NCBI GenBank assembly: GCA_903896015.1
Contig: CAITWF010000027.1
Span: 62,001-126,000 of the forward strand
Length of the DNA: 64,000 nucleotides
From: an uncultured Opitutia bacterium
GTDB taxonomy: Bacteria; Verrucomicrobiota; Verrucomicrobiia; Opitutales; Opitutaceae
Direction: 5' to 3'
Within the stretch, counting starts at the first letter, position 1. Each line of letters begins with the position of its first letter. Shown in pieces: positions 51,227 to 60,418 of this stretch. The notes beneath the pieces were generated by a model. That model was given only the letters and a program-made list of their open reading frames with translations, searched no databases and had not been told where the DNA came from. A program made the translations under genes and the position numbers.

Positions 51227-53892
51227 GCAGAACCGATCGGCCGCACCTCGACCAGCCGCACGACCGCTCGATCCTCGGCGCGGGACGCCGTGAGCGACAC
51301 GACAAAGATTGCTTCCCAATCGTTCGCGTCCTCGGTGTCGATGAGCACCTGAGCGACTTCGATCTCGTCGGGGCCGGCCAAGCCTTCGCCCGTCTTTTCC
51401 GCGAAATGCGTGTGCTTCGCGGCACGCCCCTCCGGATCGAGAAGGAAGCGATCGCGCTCGGCGAAATACGGTTCGAACATCCGGTAGCTCGTTTCCTTTT
51501 CCTTCTCAGCCTCGTCCTGCGACGGCGGTGCAGAACGCCCACCGGCCGCGCTCCAGCGCGCCGCGCCTTGCAGCAGCAGATAAATCTCAGCGCGCACGAG
51601 CCGGTGAAACGATGGCGCGTCGCGCGTCACGTCGTAGCTCGCCGGCCGCGCGGGCTTCCCCGCGCCGCCCGCGTCCACCGCGATCCACTCGGGGTCCTTC
51701 ATCTTCTCCCATTCTTCGATGAGGCTGGCGTCCACCCCGCGAATGAGTTCGCGGAAATACGCCTCCATCTCTGCGACCTCTTCGGTTTTCGCGCTGTCGG
51801 GCACGGTTTGCGCGAGCACTTTCCACACTTGGGAGAGATGACGCAGCAGCAGACCTTCGACGCGCTCGAGGCCATAGTCCTTGATGTAATCGCTGAAACT
51901 CAGATAGCGCTCGAACATCTCCCGCGCGATCGATTTCGGCCTCACGTTCTCGGCCTCGACCCACGGGTGCGCCGCGGCAAACGCGTTGAAGGTCTCGTAT
52001 AAAAATTCCCGCAACGGCTTCGGGTGTGCCACTTCCTCAAGTTTCGCGATGCGCTCCTCGTATTCGACGCCGGCCGCCTTCATCTCCGCCATCTTCTCCG
52101 TCTTCGCTCGGTTCACCTGCGCCCGTAGAATCTGCTCCGGGTCCTCGACGATTGCCTCGCAGAGCGTTAGCACCTCAAAAGGATAGTCCGGCGACTCGCG
52201 GTTCAGCTTCGGCAGCGTGTCCAACAGGTAGAGCGACAGCGCCTGATGCAGCGAGAAGTCCTCCTGCAGTTCGATATTCACGCGGAGCTTTCGTCCTCCG
52301 AGGTGGGGCCGGCTCTCAGAGCCGGCCTGAGTTCCAGCGTGATTCGCATCCTTAGCGGGATTCGCCCCCGGCAACTCAGGCCGTTTCGGAGAAACGGCCC
52401 CAACCTTCGGAATAATTTCCACAATTCCCCGCTCCACCAGCGCGCGAAACAACTGCCACGCGCGCTTCCGCAGCGCGACTTTCCGCATCGCCGGTTCGTG
52501 GCTCTCGCGAATCAACCGCTGCATCGCGCGGCATCCGTCCTCTTTCTGTCGCCCGAGCAGGAGCAACATCATGCCGTGCGACACCGCGAAGCGGGAAACG
52601 AGATTTTCCGGCGGCGCCGTCTGCAGTCGCTCGAAAGTTTTGATGTCCCAGCCCACCGCGCCCTCGGGCGCGCGCGCCTTCACGAGTTTCCGCAGCTTCT
52701 GCGGATTGTCCTTCAACTTCTCCTCGTTGCGCTTGTTCTCGATCACGTGCTCCGGCGCTTGCGCGATCACGTAGCCCTTGTCGTCGAAACCTTTTCGCCC
52801 CGCGCGCCCCGAGATTTGCCGAAAATCGCGCACGGCGAGGATGGCCGCCTTCTTGCCGTCGTATTTCCAGAGCTGAGTGAAGAGCACCGTGCGGATCGGG
52901 ACGTTGATGCCCACGCCGAGCGTGTCGGTGCCGCAGATCAGCTTGAGCAGGCCCTTTTGCGCAAGCTGCTCGACGAGGATTTTGTATTTCGGCAGAAGGC
53001 CCGCGTGGTGCACGCCGATGCCGTGACGCAGCCAGCGTTTCACATCCTTCCCGTGCGGGCTGTTGAATTTCACCTTCTCTAACTCCGCCGCGATCGCCGC
53101 CTTCTCCTCGCGCGTGCACACGTCGAGACTCATCAACGCCTGCGCCGCCTCAGCCACGTCGCGCTGCGTGAAATGCACGAGATACACCGGCGCGTGCCCA
53201 TCCGTGAGCGCCTGCGCCGCGCGTTCGGCGAGCGGCGTCTCGGAATATTCAAACGCAAGTGGCACCGGCCGCGTCTCACTCCGCACCGTCACGGCCCGCG
53301 CGCCCGTCACCCGCTTCAGTTCACGCTCGAAGAACTCCGTCGGTCCGAGCGTGGCCGACATCAGCAGGAAACGCGCGCCCGGCAGCGTGAGCAGTGGCAC
53401 CTGCCATGCCGTGCCACGATCGGCGTCCGAGTAGTAGTGAAACTCGTCCATGATTACCGCCTTGACTGCGGCCGCGCGCGGGCCGCCGCCGAGCGCGATG
53501 TTCGACAAAATTTCCGCCGTGCAGCAGAGCACGGGCGCGTCGAGGTTCACGCTCGCGTCGCCCGTCATCATACCGACGTTCTCCGGCCCGAAGTCGCGGC
53601 ACAGGGCGAAAAACTTTTCGTTCACGAGCGCCTTGATCGGGCAGGTGTAGACCGAACGTTCTCCCGCGCACAGCGCCTTGAAATGCAGCGCCGACGCGAC
53701 GAGCGATTTCCCGGACCCCGTCGGCGTCGCGAGGATCACGTTCTTCCCGTCGAACAATTCGAGGATCGCCTCCTCCTGCTCCGGATAAAGCGCGAGCCCC
53801 TTCGCCGCCGCGACAGCAACGAATTTGTCCAGCACCGCATCGACCGTCGGCCTCCCAGCCAACGGAGCAAGCGGAGCAGAGTGCGGCGTCAT
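51223..53892 (-). CDS. Ski2-like DEAD/DEAH-box helicase with DUF3516
   Basis: An 889-residue superfamily 2 helicase. Motif I is [11 protein letters not shown], motif II is [10 protein letters not shown] (DEFH), motif III is LLMSATL, and motif VI is [15 protein letters not shown], with [13 protein letters not shown] as in Ski2/Mtr4/Brr2 enzymes. From about residue 530 the C-terminal part matches the DUF3516-type region of bacterial relatives. Residues of about 497-530 are encoded by a roughly 100-bp palindromic element without breaking the frame. Its role is probably in RNA processing or decay, but no specific substrate is known. It is divergent from the GH28 gene. Confidence 0.9.
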   Translation of the reverse strand: MTPHSAPLAPLAGRPTVDAVLDKFVAVAAAKGLALYPEQEEAILELFDGKNVILATPTGSGKSLVASALHFKALCAGERSVYTCPIKALVNEKFFALCRDFGPENVGMMTGDASVNLDAPVLCCTAEILSNIALGGGPRAAAVKAVIMDEFHYYSDADRGTAWQVPLLTLPGARFLLMSATLGPTEFFERELKRVTGARAVTVRSETRPVPLAFEYSETPLAERAAQALTDGHAPVYLVHFTQRDVAEAAQALMSLDVCTREEKAAIAAELEKVKFNSPHGKDVKRWLRHGIGVHHAGLLPKYKILVEQLAQKGLLKLICGTDTLGVGINVPIRTVLFTQLWKYDGKKAAILAVRDFRQISGRAGRKGFDDKGYVIAQAPEHVIENKRNEEKLKDNPQKLRKLVKARAPEGAVGWDIKTFERLQTAPPENLVSRFAVSHGMMLLLLGRQKEDGCRAMQRLIRESHEPAMRKVALRKRAWQLFRALVERGIVEIIPKVGAVSPKRPELPGANPAKDANHAGTQAGSESRPHLGGRKLRVNIELQEDFSLHQALSLYLLDTLPKLNRESPDYPFEVLTLCEAIVEDPEQILRAQVNRAKTEKMAEMKAAGVEYEERIAKLEEVAHPKPLREFLYETFNAFAAAHPWVEAENVRPKSIAREMFERYLSFSDYIKDYGLERVEGLLLRHLSQVWKVLAQTVPDSAKTEEVAEMEAYFRELIRGVDASLIEEWEKMKDPEWIAVDAGGAGKPARPASYDVTRDAPSFHRLVRAEIYLLLQGAARWSAAGGRSAPPSQDEAEKEKETSYRMFEPYFAERDRFLLDPEGRAAKHTHFAEKTGEGLAGPDEIEVAQVLIDTEDANDWEAIFVVSLTASRAEDRAVVRLVEVRPIGSA
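52303..52402. repeat. complex palindromic element inside the helicase gene, in frame
   Basis: Two perfect hairpins flank a core. The first has arms GGCCGGCTCT (52307-52316) and AGAGCCGGCC (52318-52327). The second has arms GGCCGTTTC (52379-52387) and GAAACGGCC (52391-52399), loop GGA. CCTGAGTT (52326-52333) pairs with AACTCAGG (52373-52380), enclosing two 12-base direct repeats with one mismatch: AGCGTGATTCGC (52336-52347) and AGCGGGATTCGC (54354 minus 2000, that is 52354-52365). The whole is translated as about 33 residues with no stop. Confidence 0.85.
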
Positions 53893-54025
53893 CCAACCAG
53901 AACGGCAACAAGAACGACTTCACACAAGCTTCAGGCGACGCCGAATCAGCCTACAATCGCATCTCTCCGCGTTCCGCTGCGTCTTTCTGCGACAAGTGTC
54001 CTTCGTTTCTTTCTGAAACTTCACC

Positions 54026-55456
54026 ATGAAAACCCCCTGTCGCATATTTACCGCGTCGCTTTGCCTCGCCGCCTTGGCCGGTCGCTCCTTGTCGGCCGAT
54101 GCAACTAAGCCGAACGGCGACGAAATCGTCGCAGCACTGCCGGTCATTCCCAACGCCACGTTCAACCTCGCCGATTTCGGCGGGGTCGGTGACGGGAAGA
54201 CGTTCAATACCGATGCGTTCAAGAACGCGATCGCTGCCATCACGAAAGCGGGAGGCGGGCATCTTATCGTGTCGGCCGGCATCTACAAGACGCTGCCGTT
54301 CTCGCTCGCGAGTCACCTCGATCTTCATCTCGAGCCCGGCGCGGTGATTAAGGCACCGTCGACGTTCAAGGATTACGGCCTGCCCGATCCGAACGAGCCC
54401 CTCTCCGCGCCTGCGTCCGGGGGGGCGCCAACTGTCGGACGCGTTCGCGGGCCGGGCGGGCCCGGCTGGGTGGCACCGTTGATCTCGGGCGCGAACCTCA
54501 CCGATGTCGCCATCACCGGCGACGGCACGATCGATGGATCGGGCGCGGTCTTCTGGGCGTGGTCCGACAAGCACGCGCGGATGTATTCCCCGGGCCGCCG
54601 CATCGTTTTCCGGCCGCACCTGATGGTGTTTACCGGTATGCAGCGGCTGCACATCGACGGCATCACGCTCTCCAATTCGCCGATGTATCACATCGTGCCG
54701 AGCGGCACGGACATGTTGTTCGAAAATATCCGCATCGTCGCACCCTACGACGCGCCCAACACCGACGCCATCGATCCGTCCGGCACGCGCATCGTGATCC
54801 GCCACTGTGAAATCGACACGGGCGACGACAACGTGGCCGTCCACGCCGGCTCAAAGGATGTGTTAATCGAGGATCTCACGTGCCTGCACGGCCACGGCAT
54901 TTCCGTCGGCAGCGGCACGCGCGCCGGACTCGCGCACATGATTGTCCGCCGCTGCACGTTTGACGGCACCGACAATGGCCTGCGCATCAAATCCTACCGC
55001 GGCAACGGCGGCGAGGTGCACGACATCTGGTATTCCGACCTCACGATGAAAAACGTCCGCCGACCCTTCGACATCAACATGCTCTACCACGGCAACGATC
55101 CCACGCCGTGGGGCGACGTCGGCCCGCGGCAGGCCGAGCCAGGCGAAACGCGAGACATCCCAAACTTCCACGACATCCACGTCTCGAACGTGACGGTCAC
55201 ACGCTCGCCGGTCGCCGGCCGCATCCTCGGGGTGCCGGAGCAGATGGCGCGCGATATCACGTTTACCAATGTGAAGATCGAATCGACGCGCGGCTTCCTC
55301 GTGCAGGACGGAAAAAATATCGTCTTCGACCACGTACAAATCACGCCAAAGATCGGCGAGGCCATCGTACTCGACAATGGCAGCGTGACTTTGAACGGCG
55401 TGGCCAAGTCCGGCACAAGTGGCGGCTCGGCGATTCCGTTTTACAACGGCAACTGA
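54026..55456 (+). CDS. GH28 polygalacturonase-like glycosidase
   Basis: A 476-residue secreted protein. The signal peptide is MKTPCRIFTASLCLAALAGR. The parallel beta-helix begins with NLADFGGVGDGKTFNTDAF, the usual GH28 opening. All GH28 catalytic motifs are present: NTD in DAPNTDAIDP (about 243-246), DD in DTGDDNVAVH (about 265), GHG in LHGHGISVGSG (about 288-290), and RIK in GLRIKSYRGNGG (about 320). It should hydrolyse alpha-1,4-galacturonan or rhamnogalacturonan. Neighbouring genes are unrelated apart from a REP-like element after the stop. Confidence 0.95.
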   Translation: MKTPCRIFTASLCLAALAGRSLSADATKPNGDEIVAALPVIPNATFNLADFGGVGDGKTFNTDAFKNAIAAITKAGGGHLIVSAGIYKTLPFSLASHLDLHLEPGAVIKAPSTFKDYGLPDPNEPLSAPASGGAPTVGRVRGPGGPGWVAPLISGANLTDVAITGDGTIDGSGAVFWAWSDKHARMYSPGRRIVFRPHLMVFTGMQRLHIDGITLSNSPMYHIVPSGTDMLFENIRIVAPYDAPNTDAIDPSGTRIVIRHCEIDTGDDNVAVHAGSKDVLIEDLTCLHGHGISVGSGTRAGLAHMIVRRCTFDGTDNGLRIKSYRGNGGEVHDIWYSDLTMKNVRRPFDINMLYHGNDPTPWGDVGPRQAEPGETRDIPNFHDIHVSNVTVTRSPVAGRILGVPEQMARDITFTNVKIESTRGFLVQDGKNIVFDHVQITPKIGEAIVLDNGSVTLNGVAKSGTSGGSAIPFYNGN

Positions 55457-55464
55457 AATTCACC

Positions 55465-55492
55465 TTTGCAGGGCGTCAGCCTTGCTGACGCC
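55465..55492. repeat. REP-like palindrome, best-preserved copy
   Basis: TTTGCAG precedes perfect arms GGCGTCAGC and GCTGACGCC around CTT (55472-55492). It lies between the convergent GH28 and TIGR03067 genes, 9 bases after one stop and 7 before the other, so it can act as a bidirectional terminator. Related copies are at 51157-51226, 60351-60379 and 62966-62991. Confidence 0.8.
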
Positions 55493-55499
55493 CAACGCC

Positions 55500-55937
55500 T
55501 TACTTCGCGCGTGCGTAGTCGACGAGGTAGAGCTTCGTGCCCGGAGCGGTCTTGAATTCCGTCGGGCGCTTCTCGCCGGAGAGATCGTAGCAGATGCGAA
55601 GCGTGTCGCCGGTGATTTCGTAAATCGCGGGAAACGTTTTTCCGGCGTTAGGGCCGGTCACACCGGCGACCGTCATCGCCTTCGGTTTCGCCGCGGAATC
55701 GAACGTGACGGTGCCGTTGTCGGAGCTCGGGCCTTTCGGCGTCTGGACGATCACTTCGTAATTCGCGCCGTCCATTTTGAGCGTGATGCTGTTGAGAATC
55801 GGCGGAGGCATGGGCTGGCCGGCGAGTTCGGCCTTCGTGGGTTTCCACGTGCCGCGCAATGCTGCGAGATCATCGGCGGCGCGAGCGGTGACTGAAAGCG
55901 AAGCGAGCAGACAAACGAGGAGGGCGCGAAAGTTCAT
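55500..55937 (-). CDS. exported TIGR03067-family protein
   Basis: A 145-residue protein with a signal peptide (MNFRALLVCLLASLSVTARA). The mature part starts DDLAALRGTWKPTKAELAGQ, the mark of TIGR03067. It then runs through GTVTFDSAAKPKAMTVAG and IYEITGDTLRICYDLSGEKRPTEFKT, which predicts a small beta-barrel (lipocalin-like). The family is expanded in Planctomycetes and Verrucomicrobia; its function is unknown. A run of nine G residues lies immediately upstream of the start codon on the plus-strand reading. Confidence 0.88.
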   Translation of the reverse strand: MNFRALLVCLLASLSVTARAADDLAALRGTWKPTKAELAGQPMPPPILNSITLKMDGANYEVIVQTPKGPSSDNGTVTFDSAAKPKAMTVAGVTGPNAGKTFPAIYEITGDTLRICYDLSGEKRPTEFKTAPGTKLYLVDYARAK

Positions 55938-56493
55938 GGGGGGGGGGTAAAGGGAACTCCTAAAATTTCGATTGAGCGTGCGGACGTTTGCAAGATTTCT
56001 GGATGCCCCGCGGCAGCCGCCGATCGCTCGCGGACTCGTTTTGCACCCGGGTATCGCGATCGGAGCAAGCGCCGCAGATTAATCCAGAGTGAGCATCGCG
56101 CTAATGCTCGTTCGCCACGGGTAAAGACCGGGCGGAAACGAAACGATAGGTGGTGTGTCGAGGCCAAGAGTGCCACGACCAGCGCGACCGGAGCTGATAA
56201 TCCGATCACTGTTCAGACCTGCCTTAACGCGCGACTGGAGTGATTGCCAGGCGCGTCGTGCCCGACCCCTCAGCGGTTGTCTCGGTCGGGCGAAGGATCA
56301 GTGCCAGAGCGGTCAGGTGAGGAAGTTCCGTTCATTGAGATTCGCACCCCCATCGGATTCTCCCGTCGGGCACTCGCGTGCGCGGCGATTCGGAAACTCT
56401 TTGCGGCATTTGCCGCATACGGCGCGGTCTACGCCGCCTATCAGGGCCCGTGGCGACGACGGATAGTCGCATCAGCACAAGGAAAGTAATCCC
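55938..56493. promoter_or_regulatory. 556-bp leader region upstream of flagellin
   Basis: No gene is supported; an 81-codon frame near the end looks like chance. The segment presumably carries the flagellin promoter and a long 5' leader. A weak sigma-28-like match (TAAAGACC at 56122 and AACGATAG at 56142, spacing 12 instead of 11) lies about 345 bases before the ATG. A hairpin with arms CCCGACC and GGTCGGG spans about 56261-56290. A good ribosome-binding site, AAGGAAAG, is at 56479-56486. Confidence 0.45.
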
Positions 56494-57273
56494 ATGTCAG
56501 TCGTGATTAATACCAACTACGCGGCGACGGTTGCCTCAGACAACCTCGCCATGTCCAATGCCAGTCTGCAGAAAAGCCTTAACCGGCTCTCAAGCGGATC
56601 GAAAATCGTCAACCCGTCGGATGACGCGGGCGGCCTCGCGGTCGCCATGAAGTTGTCGGCGGCGGCCAATCGTTCGGCCGCAACCAGCTCCAACATCGGC
56701 AACGCGGTCTCCTACCTGCAGACGCAGGATGGCGTCCTCAAAGTCGCCGGCAAGATCCTCGACCGGATGAGCCAGCTCGCGACGCTCCATACGGACGTGA
56801 CCAAGAACAGCGACGACGTCGCGAACTATGAGTCCGAGTTTACCCAGCTCAAAACTGAGCTGAGCAATCTCGCCGGCTCAAAGTTCAACGGTATCTCACT
56901 GTTCGGCTCGAACAACCTCACGGTCCAAACCAATGAGGACGGATCGCAGTCGGCCACGCTCACGGGCATCACGCTCAACACTCAGACGAGTGGCGTGACC
57001 ATCACCGACCTCAGCTCGATCACCGACGCCATCAAGTCAGTCGCCACGGATCGCGCCACCAACGGCGCCTTCCAGAGCGTCCTCGGTTTCGCCTCGGAGG
57101 TGCTCTCGACCAACCAGACCAACCTGCAAGCCGCCACCAGCCGCATCACCGATGTGGACGTGGCCTCGGAGTCCACTCAGCTCGCCAAATGGAACGTCCT
57201 GGTGCAGTCCGGCACGGCCATGCTCGCCCAAGCGAACCAGAGCGCGCAGAGCGCACTCAAGCTCTTGGGTTAA
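56494..57273 (+). CDS. flagellin
   Basis: A 259-residue flagellin. The N-terminal D0/D1 domain has MSVVINTNYAATVASDNLAMS and LQKSLNRLSSGSKIVNPSDD with AGGLAVAMKL. The C-terminal D1/D0 has ITDVDVASESTQLAKWNVLVQSGTAMLAQAN...ALKLLG. The variable centre is only about 80 residues, so D2/D3 domains are missing, giving a thin minimal filament protein. AAGGAAAG seven bases before the ATG is the best ribosome-binding site in this part of the window, as expected for an abundant protein. No other flagellar gene is in the window. Confidence 0.96.
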   Translation: MSVVINTNYAATVASDNLAMSNASLQKSLNRLSSGSKIVNPSDDAGGLAVAMKLSAAANRSAATSSNIGNAVSYLQTQDGVLKVAGKILDRMSQLATLHTDVTKNSDDVANYESEFTQLKTELSNLAGSKFNGISLFGSNNLTVQTNEDGSQSATLTGITLNTQTSGVTITDLSSITDAIKSVATDRATNGAFQSVLGFASEVLSTNQTNLQAATSRITDVDVASESTQLAKWNVLVQSGTAMLAQANQSAQSALKLLG

Positions 57274-57310
57274 CCAGTCCCTCAACACGGATCGTCCTTG
57301 ATTCGCCCAA

Positions 57311-57340
57311 GTCCGACCGCCGCGAAAGTGGCGGTCGGAC
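57311..57340 (+). terminator. flagellin terminator hairpin
   Basis: A perfect 11-bp stem (GTCCGACCGCC with GGCGGTCGGAC) and an 8-base loop (GCGAAAGT) lie 38 bases after the flagellin stop. There is no T-run, so it may work as a bidirectional block or as an mRNA-stabilising structure. It also faces the converging oxidoreductase gene. Confidence 0.7.
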
Positions 57341-57364
57341 ATTCGGCGTACGAAGATCGGATGC

Positions 57365-58528
57365 CTACCCGGCAATCCGCCGCGCCGCCAGCTGCGCTTT
57401 CACGCCAAGCTCGGCCGCGAGGAAGGCGTGGCTTTGCGTCATGGCAATCTCGGTGCGATTCAGGCAATCGAGGATGAGCTCGCCGAAGTAGCGGTAGCCC
57501 ACTTTGCCCGCGACATCGATGTGCTGCATCGCCTTGTCGTCGCCGATGTAGACATGGCTGCCCCCGCGCTCGCGCGCCAGATCGAGATATTTGCGGAGCT
57601 CGATGAAGCCTTTGGTGCCGAGGATGAACGTCCGGCCATCGCCAAACGCGGAGATTGAATCGGGTGTGAACCAGTCGACGCGCACGTATTGCGTGGAGCC
57701 ATTGTCACCGAGGAGATTCGCTTCGCCGAAATCCTCGAACTCCGGATGTTCCGGGTGTGCGTAGTTGGCAATCGCAGCGTGCATGACCTCGGCTTTCTTG
57801 ACGCCGGTGTAGGCGATGAATTGCTCGAACTGGTGGCTGCCGATGTCGCAGAGGATGCCGCCAAATTTTTCGCGGACCCAGAACCAGTCCGGGCGCGTGG
57901 GTGCGCTGAGGCGGTGCGGTGCGAGGTTAACGACCTGAAGCACGCGGCCGATCGCGCCCTGCTGCACGAGGTCGGTAGCGAACATCGCCGACTCGTTGCT
58001 CAGTCGCTCACTGTAGCAAACCATGAATTTCTTGCCGGTCTTCGCGACAGTCGCCTTCGCCTGCTCGAGCTGGGCCATCGTCGTGAGTGGCGCCTTGTCC
58101 GTGAAGTAGTCTTTGCCGGCCTCCATCACTTTGCAGCCAAGCGGGCCGCGGAGGCTGGTGATCGCGGCGGCGGCGACCAAACGGACCTCCTTGTCGTCGA
58201 GAATTTCCTCGAGCGAACGCGCCGCCTTGGCGGTCGGGAAACGCTTCTGGAAGGCGGCGGATTTTTTCGCGTCGGGCTCGTAGACCCACTTCACCACGCC
58301 GCCCGCGTCGACGAGTGACTTCGTCATGCCGTCGATATGTGAGTGATCTAGATGTGCCGCAGCGAAGATGAACTCGCCGGGCTTCACGACGGGCAACTTC
58401 GGCTTAGGACCGGGCTGATAACGCGAGTTGGTCGCGGGCACAACGGGCTCTTGGGCGAGCAGACGGGGCGTAATGGACGCGGCGGCCAGCGTGGCCGTAG
58501 TCGTGGTGAGGAATTCGCGACGATTCAT
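57365..58528 (-). CDS. Tat-exported Gfo/Idh/MocA oxidoreductase
   Basis: A 387-residue protein. MNRREFLTTTTATLAAASIT is a Tat leader. Then comes an NAD-binding-like domain with FIFAAAHLDHSHIDGMTKSL in place of a normal GxGxxG, VYEPDAKKSAAFQKRFP, and a variant EKP motif, DYFTDKAPLTTMAQLEQAK (DKAP, with Lys retained). The second domain has GGILCDIGSHQFEQFI with the conserved Asp and His. The cofactor binding is probably of the tight kind seen in glycoside-acting members (GH109-like, glucose-fructose oxidoreductase). Substrate unknown. It may belong to secreted sugar oxidation. Confidence 0.87.
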   Translation of the reverse strand: MNRREFLTTTTATLAAASITPRLLAQEPVVPATNSRYQPGPKPKLPVVKPGEFIFAAAHLDHSHIDGMTKSLVDAGGVVKWVYEPDAKKSAAFQKRFPTAKAARSLEEILDDKEVRLVAAAAITSLRGPLGCKVMEAGKDYFTDKAPLTTMAQLEQAKATVAKTGKKFMVCYSERLSNESAMFATDLVQQGAIGRVLQVVNLAPHRLSAPTRPDWFWVREKFGGILCDIGSHQFEQFIAYTGVKKAEVMHAAIANYAHPEHPEFEDFGEANLLGDNGSTQYVRVDWFTPDSISAFGDGRTFILGTKGFIELRKYLDLARERGGSHVYIGDDKAMQHIDVAGKVGYRYFGELILDCLNRTEIAMTQSHAFLAAELGVKAQLAARRIAG

Positions 58529-58722
58529 AGTGGGATAAAGGAATTAAGGGTAAACGCAGCGTGCGGGCCCGCGGGACCTTGGTCAACGCGGGAGAGCGGG
58601 CACAGTTTCGACCCATGGGAGGGACTGTTCCCAGAGCGGTCAGTCGATGCGCGTTGCAGCCGAAAACACCGTCATTGCGGCGTGCCGCGCCTTCGCCAAG
58701 AAAGCAGGCGGCATCATTGGCG

Positions 58723-59856
58723 TCAGACCAAGCTCCCGTCGGCCGCGACGACTGCGTGGCCGATCTTACGGCCCTGATTGTAGTGCGTGCCGATATTGGC
58801 ATCCAGCTGCACCCGGCCGGCCTCGAACAGCATCACAATATCCGAACCGCCAAACGCGAAAAATCCGAACTGCTCTCCTTTTTCCACGGTCGCGCCCACC
58901 TCCGCCGTCAGGTTAACCGAGGAAACCTGAGCCATGCCGATCGGCAGCACGGCAGCTAAGCCCAACGGCGAGTCGATGACGACGAGCCCGCGATCCTGAG
59001 TAAATTGGTAGCCCGTTCCGTCGACGATCCCGAGAGAACCATCCGGCTTCTTGATAACATCCATCCTTACCCGGCCGGGAATCTTCCTCACCTCTTTGAT
59101 CACGCCGCCCACCGGAACGTGAAACCAGTGGTAGTCGTTTACGTTGAGAAAACTGTGTGCAAACGTCCCACCTCGAAACATGCGCTGGTATGGACTGCCA
59201 TCAAGCAGAACGTTCACCGACCACGTCAGGCCTTTCGCGGTAATCGTCGCATCACTGGTAATCTGCCACTGCCCCTGAAAGACGCTGTCCGCCGGAGACA
59301 CGACAACACTTTCATCGCAGCGACCATCCACCGGCCGTCGGCCGGGCCGCACCTGCCGCGCGAAAAACTGATTGAACGTGAGCCAACCACTCGGCGCGAC
59401 AAAGTAATCCTCGATGTGATAACTGGGATTACTGAAGAAGCCTTTGATACCATCGGCGGAGTCAGTCGTGTCGAGAAAGGCGCCCCACTCCTCGGCGAAC
59501 TTGCCGACCCAACTCTGAAACGCCGCGTCGGTTTGCAGCACGGCGTTGGGCGACAGGTCGATGAGATAGTAGAATTTCAGGACGAAGGCGTTGAGGTCCC
59601 GATCGGTCGGGATCAGGATGACCATTGCATCAAGGAAATCGAAGTATTGGATCCGGCTCGTGACATCCGGGCATTTCGCCTCGCCGATCGACGCTTGGAG
59701 CGCGTCCGACAGATCAGGCCTCTCGTGCAGCAGCGCAATCAACTCGGTGACGATCGGCAGATGCCTGGGCGTGGTCTTGCCGAAGAAAATCACTTCGTCG
59801 TCGCTCGATTCTTTGCGAGGCGAGATCGGTTCCAGCGCGTCGGTTGGTGATTTCAT
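58723..59856 (-). CDS. phosphatidylserine decarboxylase-family protein
   Basis: A 377-residue protein. The C-terminal 200 residues match the PSD family: SPADSVFQGQW, then FLNVNDYHWFHVPVGGVI (the usual FLSPxDYHRxHxPxxG block), GMAQVSSVNLTAEVGATVEKGEQFGFFAFGGSDIVMLFE. In classical enzymes the self-cleavage site is LGST. Here it is FGGSD, with Ser338 as the likely pyruvoyl residue, giving a 40-residue alpha chain. The first 150 or so residues form a separate domain similar to those in PSD-like proteins of other phyla. It may decarboxylate phosphatidylserine or an amino acid derivative. Confidence 0.82.
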   Translation of the reverse strand: MKSPTDALEPISPRKESSDDEVIFFGKTTPRHLPIVTELIALLHERPDLSDALQASIGEAKCPDVTSRIQYFDFLDAMVILIPTDRDLNAFVLKFYYLIDLSPNAVLQTDAAFQSWVGKFAEEWGAFLDTTDSADGIKGFFSNPSYHIEDYFVAPSGWLTFNQFFARQVRPGRRPVDGRCDESVVVSPADSVFQGQWQITSDATITAKGLTWSVNVLLDGSPYQRMFRGGTFAHSFLNVNDYHWFHVPVGGVIKEVRKIPGRVRMDVIKKPDGSLGIVDGTGYQFTQDRGLVVIDSPLGLAAVLPIGMAQVSSVNLTAEVGATVEKGEQFGFFAFGGSDIVMLFEAGRVQLDANIGTHYNQGRKIGHAVVAADGSLV

Positions 59857-59995
59857 GGGAAGGCGATGAGCCGCACGGCATCATCGTCGTGAGGATGCCT
59901 TGGGCGCAGAGGAAGGGCCATGGGTTCTTACCCTGCCGACCTAATTCGCGTTGATTAGTGCGATTGGCAGGCAACCCTGTCCTAATCTCAATTCC

Positions 59996-60289
59996 ATGAA
60001 GAAAACTTTTTCGCTCCAAGCCGCCGGCAAAGAAGACGCACGCGTGCGCGATAAAATCCGCCACGAGATCAACAAATACGTGCGCCGCGAACGGAAGAAG
60101 GCCGTGCCCGAAGGCTTCGACCTGTGGAACCTCAACTGCAAGGTCGGCGCGAGCGCCGAGAGCGCTGAGGCGCTGCCGCTGAAGGAAGTCGGCGACGCTA
60201 TCGATCGCGTCGCGGCCGACGGCGCGACTGCCGTGTTCGTCGAGATCGTCGCTGTGGCGGGACATCGGACGTTTAAGCGGGCGCTATAA
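59996..60289 (+). CDS. DUF6172-like small protein
   Basis: A 97-residue basic protein; ATG 59996 (MKKTFSLQAAGKEDARVRDK) is preferred to a start 15 codons upstream. It has KYVRRERKKAVPEGFDLWNLNCKVG and a C-terminal half, with ATAVFVEIVAVAGHRTFKRAL. This fits DUF6172, a family of unknown function in Gram-negative bacteria, as far as I can recall. It lies alone between a phosphatidylserine decarboxylase-like gene and the GPx gene. The sequence just upstream (59942-59968) resembles a degenerate repeat (TAATTCGCGTTGATTAGTGC). Confidence 0.75.
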   Translation: MKKTFSLQAAGKEDARVRDKIRHEINKYVRRERKKAVPEGFDLWNLNCKVGASAESAEALPLKEVGDAIDRVAADGATAVFVEIVAVAGHRTFKRAL

Positions 60290-60350
60290 GGCGGGCGACC
60301 GCAGAGGGCCTGGCACGGGCAGACGCCACCTCGGGGTCATTTCGCACAAC

Positions 60351-60379
60351 GGCGTCAGCAGGACTGCTACCCCTACAAA
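60351..60379. repeat. REP-like element, degenerate copy
   Basis: Reading the minus strand gives TTTGTAGGGGTAGCAGTCCT then GCTGACGCC, clearly related to the copies at 51157 and 55465 including the TTTGTAGGG flank. It lies between the DUF6172-like gene and the convergent glutathione peroxidase gene, where it may terminate transcription. Confidence 0.65.
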
Positions 60380-60418
60380 TCGGTGCGGGAGTCTCGGACA
60401 GGCGCCCCTCTCTCTCGG

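Noticed and set aside
56244-56489. An 81-codon frame directly upstream of flagellin
   Set aside because: It has no ribosome-binding site, family motif or plausible composition; the region is better seen as leader DNA.
56304-58645. A shared 13-mer CCAGAGCGGTCAG at 56304 and 58633
   Set aside because: Repeats of this length are expected by chance in 64 kb, and the flanks do not match.
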